Below are positions 45,480 through 52,640 of a stretch of DNA of 64,000 nucleotides, piece by piece (position 1 is the stretch's first letter; every line of letters begins with the position of its first letter). The position numbers were made by a program, and so were the translations under genes. Location: NCBI RefSeq assembly GCF_902806315.1, contig NZ_CADCWD010000033.1:1-64000 (forward strand). The letters run 5' to 3'. The notes beneath the pieces are model-generated. The model did no database searches. It saw nothing but the letters and a program-made list of their open reading frames with translations, and was not told where the DNA came from. Source of the stretch: an uncultured Sphingosinicella sp. (GTDB taxonomy: Bacteria > Pseudomonadota > Alphaproteobacteria > Sphingomonadales > Sphingomonadaceae).

Positions 45480-46550
45480 GTGACGGTTTATCTTCGCCCG
45501 ACCGGCTTCGTCGACGCGCCGTTCGGACATGATGGGAAGGTGGCGCGGCTTGCTGGCGGGCTGCTCTGGTTTTCGGCCGTGGAGCTGCTTCGCGTCAGCG
45601 ACGACAACCGGCTGACGAGCGATCTGGTGCCGGTCGAGCGCATCGGGGAGCGGCTCGACGATGCGGCCTGGGCGGTCTGGGAGAATATCACCCGCGCACG
45701 CCCGCCGCTGACGCTTGGTGAGCGCGTCGTCCGCCTGGACCAACCGCAGGTCGTGGGCATCGTCAACGTCACGCCCGACAGCTTCTCGGACGGGGGCGCG
45801 CATTCGGACGCCTCCGCCGCCGTGAGGGCAGGCCACGACATGGCTGCCGCAGGAGCCGCGATCATCGAACTGGGCGGCGAGTCGACCCGTCCGGGTTCCA
45901 AGCCGGTCTGGGAAGGCGACGAGATCGAGCGGGTGCTCCCCGTCGCGCGTCAGCTCGCCTCTTCCGGCACCGCGCTCTCCGTCGACACGCGCAAGGCGGC
46001 CGTCATGGAAGCGGCGCTTGGCGCGGGCGTGCGGATGATTAACGACGTCTCGGCGCTTACCTTCGACGAGCGCTCTGCCGGCGTGGCGGCGGCTTCGGGC
46101 TGCCCCGTGGTCCTCATGCATCATCAAGGCACGCCCGACACGATGCAGCAGTCGCCGCGCTACGACCGCCCGGTGCTGATCGAGGTTTATGACTGGCTGG
46201 AAGAGCGCATCGCCGCCGCCGTTGCCGCGGGCATCGACCGCGCCAAGATCATCGTCGATCCGGGCATCGGGTTCGGCAAGACCATCCAGCACAACCTGCA
46301 GCTGCTGAACGGCCTGTCGCTCCTCCACGGTCTCGGCTGTCCCATCATGCTTGGCGCCAGCCGCAAGCGCATGATTGGAGCGCTTGCCGGTGAAGCCCCC
46401 GCCGACCAGCGGCTACCGGGTTCACTCGCGCTCGCACTGAAGGGCGCTGATCAAGGCGTTCAGCTGCTGCGCGTCCACGACGTCCCCGAAACCGTCCAGG
46501 CACTGAAAGTTTGGCGCGGCCTCAGGGACGCGGCGCTGACGCCCGCTTAG
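45480..46550 (+). CDS. folP: Dihydropteroate synthase
   Basis: Starts with GTG; 356 residues. A ~90-residue N-terminal region precedes the TIM barrel, whose hallmarks are VVGIVNVTPDSFSDGG, AAAIIELGGESTRPGSK, LSVDTRKAAVMEAAL, INDVSAL and ILVDPGIGFGKT-like IIVDPGIGFGKTIQHN. It joins pteridine pyrophosphate with p-aminobenzoate in folate synthesis. The N-terminal extension is also known in alphaproteobacterial FolP. It ends convergently on phoD. Confidence 0.95.
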   Translation: MTVYLRPTGFVDAPFGHDGKVARLAGGLLWFSAVELLRVSDDNRLTSDLVPVERIGERLDDAAWAVWENITRARPPLTLGERVVRLDQPQVVGIVNVTPDSFSDGGAHSDASAAVRAGHDMAAAGAAIIELGGESTRPGSKPVWEGDEIERVLPVARQLASSGTALSVDTRKAAVMEAALGAGVRMINDVSALTFDERSAGVAAASGCPVVLMHHQGTPDTMQQSPRYDRPVLIEVYDWLEERIAAAVAAGIDRAKIIVDPGIGFGKTIQHNLQLLNGLSLLHGLGCPIMLGASRKRMIGALAGEAPADQRLPGSLALALKGADQGVQLLRVHDVPETVQALKVWRGLRDAALTPA

Positions 46551-48136
46551 GCGGAGACGATCCGCGGGTCGCCGGCAGCGACGGCGAGCCGGGCGCGCGT
46601 GCTGATCGCGCCATTCCGTTCCGTCACCCGATCAAGCACCCTGAACTCGCTTTGCCAGCGCTCCGGCGTCACGTCGCAGATCAGATAGCCGCGCTGGTTG
46701 TTGTTGAACTTGAGCTGCGGGTTTGCCTTCTGGATCTCGACCATATCCGGCCGCTGGTCGTTGCCGTTGCCGCCCGAGCTGATCGACGTCGCGACGAATT
46801 CCGTGGCGATCGGGCGGCCTTCCGGGTTGCGGCCGTCGAGGTGGAGTTCGCCGGCATAGTTTTGATGCTCGTCCCCGGTCAGGACGACGGCATTCTCGAT
46901 GCGCCGATCGCGAATGAAGCGTAGCAGCCGGTCGCGAGGGCGATTATAGCCTGCCCAGCTGTCTGGATTGACCGCGAAAGTGGCGGGATCGGGCACGCGA
47001 TCAAGGTCCATGACCATGATCTGCTGGGCAAGCGCCTTCCACCGAGCGCGCGAGCCCGACAGGCTGTCCATCAGCCAGCGTTCCTGCGCGGCGCCCAGCA
47101 CCTCGGCGCCTTCACGGCCGAGCTCATTGCAGGCCTGGCCCCAGCGATCGCCACAAGGCTGGTCGGTGCGGTATTGACGCGTGTCGAGCAGGTTTAGATC
47201 GAGCAGATTACCGTAGCTCGCCTTGCGGTAGAGCTGCAGCGAGGGGCCAACAGGGAATGAGCGGGCCCGGAGCGGCATATTCTCGTAATAAGCCTGGGCC
47301 GCGACCTGGCGCCGCAGGTTGAAGATGGCGGGCGGAGTCCCGTTCTCGTCAATCGAGCCGACCCAATTGTTCTCGGTTTCGTGATCGTCCCAGGTGGTGA
47401 ACCAGGCCGCGGCGGCGTGGGCGGCCTGGAGGTCCGCATCCATCTTGTACTGGGCGTAGCGGCGACGATAATCGTCGAGGCTGTACATCTCGCCGCCCGC
47501 ATGGCGGCGGATATTCTCGATCGGGCCGCCTGGGCTGTTCCACAGCCGCTCGCCCCGATATTCGTAGATATAGTCGCCGTAGCAGAAGACGAAATCGAGG
47601 TCCGGCTCGGCCGCGAGCTTGCGCCAGGCGGTGAACAGGCCCTGCTCGTAATGCTGGCACCCTGCCGAAGCGAAGCGCACGCGGGCGAGGTCGGCGCCCA
47701 GAGCGGGCGTGGTGCGGGCCCGCCCGGTGAGGCTGCGCTCCTTGCCCGCGACAAACCGATACCAGTAAGGCCGCGCCGGCTCGAGCCCAGCGACCTCGAC
47801 ATGGACGCTGTGACCGAGCTCCGGCCGCGCGACCGCCGTTCCCTTCTGGACGATCGTCCTGAAGCCGCCGTCGGACGCGACCTCCCACTGCACTTCGACC
47901 GGCTGCGAGGGCATTCCATAGCCGACCTCGAGCGGATCGGGCGCAAGCCGGGTCCAGATGACGAAGCCGTCCGGCGCCGGATCGCCGGCCGCGATGCCGA
48001 GCTGGAACGGATAGGTGGCGAAGATCGGCTGGGCGAGCGCCTCGCGGCCGAGCAGCGGCATCGCCGCCAGCGCGCCGAAGCTCTGGATGAGCCGGCGGCG
48101 CGAAAGAGCATAACGTTTCTCAAGAATGCGGCTCAT
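46547..48136 (-). CDS. PhoD-family alkaline phosphatase/phosphodiesterase
   Basis: The Met at 48136 begins a Tat signal (YALSRRRLIQSFGALAAMPLL), giving 529 residues; the track start adds an unlikely N-terminus. An N-terminal beta domain (PFQLGIAAGDPAPDGFVIWTRL) is followed by the metallophosphoesterase domain: DFVFCYGDYIYEYRGER, AAWFTTWDDHETENNW and VVLTGDEHQNYAGELH supply Fe/Ca ligands. It hydrolyses phosphate diesters or monoesters in the periplasm. No Pho box was recognised in the 167-base divergent gap. Confidence 0.92.
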   Translation of the reverse strand: MSRILEKRYALSRRRLIQSFGALAAMPLLGREALAQPIFATYPFQLGIAAGDPAPDGFVIWTRLAPDPLEVGYGMPSQPVEVQWEVASDGGFRTIVQKGTAVARPELGHSVHVEVAGLEPARPYWYRFVAGKERSLTGRARTTPALGADLARVRFASAGCQHYEQGLFTAWRKLAAEPDLDFVFCYGDYIYEYRGERLWNSPGGPIENIRRHAGGEMYSLDDYRRRYAQYKMDADLQAAHAAAAWFTTWDDHETENNWVGSIDENGTPPAIFNLRRQVAAQAYYENMPLRARSFPVGPSLQLYRKASYGNLLDLNLLDTRQYRTDQPCGDRWGQACNELGREGAEVLGAAQERWLMDSLSGSRARWKALAQQIMVMDLDRVPDPATFAVNPDSWAGYNRPRDRLLRFIRDRRIENAVVLTGDEHQNYAGELHLDGRNPEGRPIATEFVATSISSGGNGNDQRPDMVEIQKANPQLKFNNNQRGYLICDVTPERWQSEFRVLDRVTERNGAISTRARLAVAAGDPRIVSA

Positions 48137-48303
48137 TGGGGCAATCTCTTCCACTGTTCGGGACGGGGTTAGAAGCTGCGTGTGACAGACATGCGCGCGC
48201 CTCTCGTCTAACCTTCCGAGGTGCCGCTCGAAAGTTGCAATTCGCTTCGGTGGCACACAGATGGGCGCCTTCCTGCCCGCCCGGGCGCTTGCCAAGGTCC
48301 AAA

Positions 48304-49230
48304 ATGAAGCCGCAACTGGCGGTGCTCTATGAGCATCCGAAATGGTTCGAGCCGCTGTTCGCGGCGCTGGAGCGGCGCGGCATCGCGTTCGAGGCGATCC
48401 GCTTATCCGACCACAGCTTCGATCCGACTTCCAGCGACATCCCCGCCCCCGTGGTGCTGAGCCGTGTCGCGATGTCGAGCTTCCTGCGCGAGGTCGATCA
48501 TGGCATCTTCTATGCGGAATCGCTGCTCGCCCACTGGGCCTCGCGCGGCGCGCGGGTGTTGAACGGCGCCGAGGTGATCGCGATCGACTCCTCGAAGGCG
48601 CGGCAGCTCTCGCTAATCAGCGGACTTGGCTACGCGGTGCCGGACACGCGCGTAGTGCACCGCGTGGACGATCTCGTGCCTGCCTCGCGCGGCATGGCTT
48701 ACCCACTGCTGGTGAAGGCGAATATCGGCGGCTCCGGCGCGGGGATCGTGCGCTATTCGAACGAGGCGGAACTGGCGCAGTCGGTGCGCGAAGGCACGGC
48801 CCCAGACAGCGTGGACAAGGTGCTGCTGCTGCAGGACTATGCCCCCGCGCGAAGCGGATCGATCATCCGCATCGAGACGCTCGGCGGGCGCTTTCTTTAC
48901 GCGATCGAGGTGGAGAGCGGCGGCGACAATTTCGACCTCTGTCCGGCCGATGCCTGCGTCTCCGCGCCGGGCCGCACCGCGATCCGGATGGCGGCGGTCA
49001 CGCCCGCGCCGAAGATCATCGAGGCGGCCGAGCGGATCGCCCAGGCGGTCGGACTCAATGTCGGCGGCGTCGAACTGCTGATCGACGACCGCGACGGCAC
49101 TCCCCGTTTCTACGACATCAACGCGCTCTCCAATTTCGTCGCCGATCCGCTGAACGTGCTCGGCTGGGATCCGCACGAGCGGCTGGTGGATTATCTCGCC
49201 GCCGCAATCGCACAGAAAGAAGGCCAATGA
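48304..49230 (+). CDS. RimK-like ATP-grasp ligase
   Basis: The Met at 48304 (MKPQLAVLYEHPKWFEPLFAALE) gives 308 residues; the 56 upstream codons in the track lie in the promoter gap. The central ATP-grasp fold shows YPLLVKANIGGSGAGIVRYS, VLLLQDYAPARSGSIIRIETL and the metal-binding end VGGVELLIDDRDGTPRFYDINALSNF. It should join a carboxylate to an amine via an acyl phosphate. It ends in an ATGA overlap with the flavin monooxygenase, a strong hint that the two act on one product. Substrates are unknown. Confidence 0.87.
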   Translation: MKPQLAVLYEHPKWFEPLFAALERRGIAFEAIRLSDHSFDPTSSDIPAPVVLSRVAMSSFLREVDHGIFYAESLLAHWASRGARVLNGAEVIAIDSSKARQLSLISGLGYAVPDTRVVHRVDDLVPASRGMAYPLLVKANIGGSGAGIVRYSNEAELAQSVREGTAPDSVDKVLLLQDYAPARSGSIIRIETLGGRFLYAIEVESGGDNFDLCPADACVSAPGRTAIRMAAVTPAPKIIEAAERIAQAVGLNVGGVELLIDDRDGTPRFYDINALSNFVADPLNVLGWDPHERLVDYLAAAIAQKEGQ

Positions 49231-50267
49231 GGTTCGGTTACTGGATGCCCGTATTCGGCGGGTGGCTTCGCAACGTGCCCAACGAAGGCATGGAGGCGAG
49301 CTGGGACTATGTGAAGCGGCTGACGCAGCGGAGCGAGCAGACCGGCTGGGACCTGACCCTGATCGCCGAACTGAACCTCAACGACATCAAGGGCGTCGAG
49401 GAGCCGGCACTCGACGCCTGGTCGACTGCGGCGGCGCTCGCGGCGGTGACCCAAAGCATCGATCTGATGGTGGCGGTGCGTCCCAACTTTCACCACCCTG
49501 CCCTCTTCGCCAAGCAGGCGGCCAATATCGACAATATCAGCGGCGGGCGGCTCGCGCTCAACGTCGTCTCCTCCTGGTGGGCGGACGAGGCCAAGCAATA
49601 TGGGCTTCAGTTCGACGAACATGGCGACCGCTATGCCCGCACGCGCGAATGGCTGACGGTCGTGGACGGCCTCTGGACCGAGAAGCATTTCAGCTTCGAA
49701 GGCGGCCGCTACCAGCTGACCGACGCGATTTGCGAGCCCAAGCCCGCCGCCAAGCCGCGCCCTACCATCTATGCCGGCGGCGAGAGCGATGCTGCCAAGA
49801 CGATGATCGCCACACAATGCGACGCTTATGTCATGCACGGCGATCCCGCCGAGGCGATCGCGCCCAAGATCCAGGACATGAAAGAGCGGCGCGCGAAGGT
49901 CGGCGGGGGGCCGATGCAGTTCGGAATGGCCGCCTTCGCGATCGTCCGCGACAGCGAGGCGGAGGCGAAGAAGGAGCTGGCACGGGTCACGGCCATGCCG
50001 CCGCAGCCGCCCAAGGGCTTCGACAATTTCGACCAGTGGCTGTCGGGAACGCAACTGGAGCGCGAACTCAAGCTGCAGGAATATTCGGTTTCGAACCGAG
50101 GCCTAAGACCCAATCTCGTCGGCACGCCCGAGCAGATCCGGGAACGGATCGAGGAATATGAGGCAACCGGTCTCGACCTGTTGCTGCTCCAGATGAGCCC
50201 GCAGGCGGAGGAAATGGATCGTTTCGCGGCCCAGGTGATCGCGCCGATGAAAGAGGCGGTGAGTTAG
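49227..50267 (+). CDS. LLM-class flavin-dependent monooxygenase (SsuD/SfnG-like)
   Basis: The Met at 49227 overlaps the ATP-grasp stop (ATGA); 346 residues. The luciferase-like barrel shows FGYWMPVFGGWLRNVPNEG, MVAVRPNFHHPALFAKQAANIDNISGGRLALNVVSSW and PTIYAGGESDAAKTMIATQCDAYVMHG, close to alkanesulfonate/dimethylsulfone monooxygenases that use FMNH2 and oxygen. No FMN reductase or sulfonate transporter sits beside it. The much longer track ORF is an upstream frame extension through the ligase gene. Confidence 0.9.
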   Translation: MRFGYWMPVFGGWLRNVPNEGMEASWDYVKRLTQRSEQTGWDLTLIAELNLNDIKGVEEPALDAWSTAAALAAVTQSIDLMVAVRPNFHHPALFAKQAANIDNISGGRLALNVVSSWWADEAKQYGLQFDEHGDRYARTREWLTVVDGLWTEKHFSFEGGRYQLTDAICEPKPAAKPRPTIYAGGESDAAKTMIATQCDAYVMHGDPAEAIAPKIQDMKERRAKVGGGPMQFGMAAFAIVRDSEAEAKKELARVTAMPPQPPKGFDNFDQWLSGTQLERELKLQEYSVSNRGLRPNLVGTPEQIRERIEEYEATGLDLLLLQMSPQAEEMDRFAAQVIAPMKEAVS

Positions 50268-50327
50268 GAAGCCAGTCTAAGCTGCATCGCGATGCGAACC
50301 TTTTTCAACGCTGAGGGTTCGCAGCTA

Positions 50328-51194
50328 ATGGCTTCTTCCGCCCGCACGGTCGCACTCCCGCTCGCAGAGCCCCGGCGCGTCCCGCTGAAGCTCTCGCTGA
50401 TGCACTGGTGGCGCAACGGGCATTTCCCCGATCTTGCCCAGCCGACGAGGTTCAACGAGCTCGTCCAGGCACGCAAGCTCCACGACCGCGATCCGCGCCT
50501 CCCCCAGCTTGCGGACAAGGTGGCGGTGAAGGAGCACGTGGCCCGCCGCCTTGGTGCAGAATGGGTGATCCCGACCCTCTGGCACGGCACCGAACTGCCC
50601 AAGGCGCCCGAGTGGCCCCTCCCCTTCGTGCTCAAATCCAGCCATGGCTGCTGTCAGTGCGCGTTCGTGCGCACCGGCGAGGAGGATTGGCCGGCGATCC
50701 GCCGGCGCGCGGAGGGTTGGCTGAAGCAACGCTACGGCGCCATCCTCGACGAGTGGCTCTATAGCGAGCTCAAGCCGGGCCTCCTGGTCGAGCCCTTCAT
50801 CGGTGACGAGGGCGCGCTTCCAGTCGACTATAAATTCTTCGTCTTCGGCGGCCGCGTCGAGTTTATCCAGGTCGATACGGACCGCGAGCATGACCATAAG
50901 CGCGTCATCTTCGACCGGCGCTGGCGCGCGCTTCCCTGCGAGCTCCAATTCCGGGTGGAGCGGCGCGAGGTGCCCCGCCCTGCCGCGCTTCAGCGCATGA
51001 TCGAGGCCGCCGAGACGCTCGGCCGCGGCTTCGAGTTCGTCCGGGTCGATCTTTACGAGATCGGCGAGCGGCCGATGTTCGGAGAACTGAGCTTCTATCC
51101 GGGCTCCGGCCTGGACCGCTTCCGGCCGGCGCATTTCGACGCGTTATTCGGCGAACACTGGTTGCGGGCGCGCGCGCTCAGCCCGGACTGGTAG
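50328..51194 (+). CDS. TupA-like ATP-grasp protein (teichuronopeptide-type)
   Basis: The Met at 50328 follows a GAGGG ribosome site; the track start 12 codons earlier has none. The 288-residue protein matches the ATP-grasp TupA family: RFNELVQARKLHDRDPRLPQLADKVAVKEHVARRLG at the front, LPFVLKSSHGCCQCAFV (ATP lysine), VDYKFFVFGGRVEFIQVDTDR and FEFVRVDLYEIGERPMFGELSFYP (metal Glu). Relatives lie in cell-surface polymer loci. It ends over the EamA gene tail. With the upstream ligase this makes two ATP-grasp enzymes in 3 kb. Confidence 0.85.
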   Translation: MASSARTVALPLAEPRRVPLKLSLMHWWRNGHFPDLAQPTRFNELVQARKLHDRDPRLPQLADKVAVKEHVARRLGAEWVIPTLWHGTELPKAPEWPLPFVLKSSHGCCQCAFVRTGEEDWPAIRRRAEGWLKQRYGAILDEWLYSELKPGLLVEPFIGDEGALPVDYKFFVFGGRVEFIQVDTDREHDHKRVIFDRRWRALPCELQFRVERREVPRPAALQRMIEAAETLGRGFEFVRVDLYEIGERPMFGELSFYPGSGLDRFRPAHFDALFGEHWLRARALSPDW

Positions 51195-52092
51195 GCGCCC
51201 GCAGGTCCGACCAGCGCGGGTAGAGGATGGTGACGGCAAGGCCCGAAATCACCAAGGCGGCCGCTCCGATCTTCCACAGCGGCAGCGGCTCGCCCAGCCA
51301 GAGCAGCGACACGGACATCCCGAAAACCGGGACAAGGAGCGCCATAGGCGTGATCGTCGCGGCAGGATGCCGCTGCAGCAGCCAGCCCCAGGCAACGAAA
51401 CCGAAAATGCCTGCGGCCACGGCATTGTAGAGCACGGCGGCCCACACGCCCCAGCTCGCTCCGATGAGACCGGCCGAAACGGCGTTCCAGCCTTCGAACA
51501 GCAAGGAAAGAAGGAGCAGCGGCGGCACGGCGAAAAGGTTGGACCAGACCACGAAGGCCGACATGTCTGCCGGATCGGCGGCGCGGGCGGCGAGATTGGC
51601 TCCGGCCCAGCTCGCCGCCGCGACAAGCATCAGCGCGACGCCGAGTGGGGTGGTGGTCCCATCCGTGTTGGCCATGATGAGGGCGAGGCCGGCAAAGCCA
51701 AGTGACAATGCGAACCAGTGGAATGGCCGCAGCCGCTCCCCGCCGCGCCAGACGAACAGGCCGATGGTGAAGAAGACCTGCATCTGCACGATCAACGACG
51801 CGAGTCCGGGCGTGATGTCGCGCTCCATCGCGATGAACATGATGCCGAACTGACCGAAGCCGATCAGGAAGCCGTAGGCCGCAAGGTAGCGCCAGGGCAC
51901 GCGCGGCCGCGGAAGGAAGAAAACTGCGGGCACCAGCATGAAGGTGAAGCGAAGGCAGGCGAAGAGCAATGGTGGCAGCTCCGCCAGCGCCACCTTGATG
52001 ACGGTGAAGTTGGTGCCCCAGACGGCCACCACCAGCAGCGCCAGCAGGATGTGGCGCAGCGGGAGATGGTGGTGGGAAGCGCCTTGCGTCAC
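51178..52092 (-). CDS. EamA/DMT-family transporter
   Basis: A 304-residue drug/metabolite transporter with ten helices formed by two EamA repeats. The first repeat starts LLALLVVAVWGTNFTVIKVALAELPPLLFACLRF and the second ADMSAFVVWSNLFAVPPLLLLSLLF. Likely an exporter of amino acids or small metabolites. It is convergent with the TupA-like gene (17-base overlap) and 73 bases downstream of bcp. Confidence 0.9.
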   Translation of the reverse strand: MTQGASHHHLPLRHILLALLVVAVWGTNFTVIKVALAELPPLLFACLRFTFMLVPAVFFLPRPRVPWRYLAAYGFLIGFGQFGIMFIAMERDITPGLASLIVQMQVFFTIGLFVWRGGERLRPFHWFALSLGFAGLALIMANTDGTTTPLGVALMLVAAASWAGANLAARAADPADMSAFVVWSNLFAVPPLLLLSLLFEGWNAVSAGLIGASWGVWAAVLYNAVAAGIFGFVAWGWLLQRHPAATITPMALLVPVFGMSVSLLWLGEPLPLWKIGAAALVISGLAVTILYPRWSDLRAPTSPG

Positions 52093-52165
52093 CGAGCGCG
52101 CTTAGCGGCTTCACCGGGCCGGGCAAACGGATGCCCTCGCTGCGCTCCTCGCGACGGCAGGGAAA

Positions 52166-52639
52166 TTATTGCTCCGCTGCAAGCTCGCGAGCGGCGGCAA
52201 GCACTTCCTCGGCATGACCGGGGACGCTGACCTTGCGCCAGATGCGCTTCACGATGCCGTCGCGGTCGACCAGGAAGGTCGCGCGCTCGATCCCCATATA
52301 TTTGCGGCCGTACATCGACTTCTCGACCCAGGTGCCGAACGCCTCGCAGGCCGTGCCGTCCGTGTCGCTCGCGAGCGAAACCTTCAGCTCGTATTTGTCG
52401 ACGAACTTCTTGTGCTTGGCCGCCGCGTCCTTGGAGACCCCAAGGATCCACGTTCCGTCCCTGGCGAACTCGTCGGCCAGTGCGCTGAAATCCTGCGCTT
52501 CCTTGGTGCAGCCGCTGGTGTCGTCCTTGGGGTAGAAATAGAGGACGAGCTTGTTGCCCTTGAAGTCGGCGGGGCTGACGGGCTTTCCTTCCATCCCTTC
52601 GAGCTTCACGTCCGGAACGGGATCGCCTTCGTTCAGCAT
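52166..52639 (-). CDS. bcp: Thioredoxin-dependent thiol peroxidase (BCP-type peroxiredoxin)
   Basis: The Met at 52639 follows AAGGAGACTAGG, an excellent ribosome site, giving 157 residues; the track start is inside glnE. The peroxidatic Cys44 is in YPKDDTSGCTKEAQDF. The nearby resolving Cys of E. coli BCP (five residues later) is Gln here, and the only other cysteine is Cys98 (TDGTACEAFG), which could act as the helix-3-type resolving Cys. It reduces hydroperoxides in the cytoplasm. The start abuts the glnE stop. Confidence 0.92.
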   Translation of the reverse strand: MLNEGDPVPDVKLEGMEGKPVSPADFKGNKLVLYFYPKDDTSGCTKEAQDFSALADEFARDGTWILGVSKDAAAKHKKFVDKYELKVSLASDTDGTACEAFGTWVEKSMYGRKYMGIERATFLVDRDGIVKRIWRKVSVPGHAEEVLAAARELAAEQ

Positions 52640-52640
52640 C

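Noticed and set aside
48342-50267. 641-aa ORF covering the ligase and monooxygenase as one protein
   Set aside because: The first 295 codons are out of frame with the ATP-grasp gene and Arg-rich; the real monooxygenase begins at 49227.
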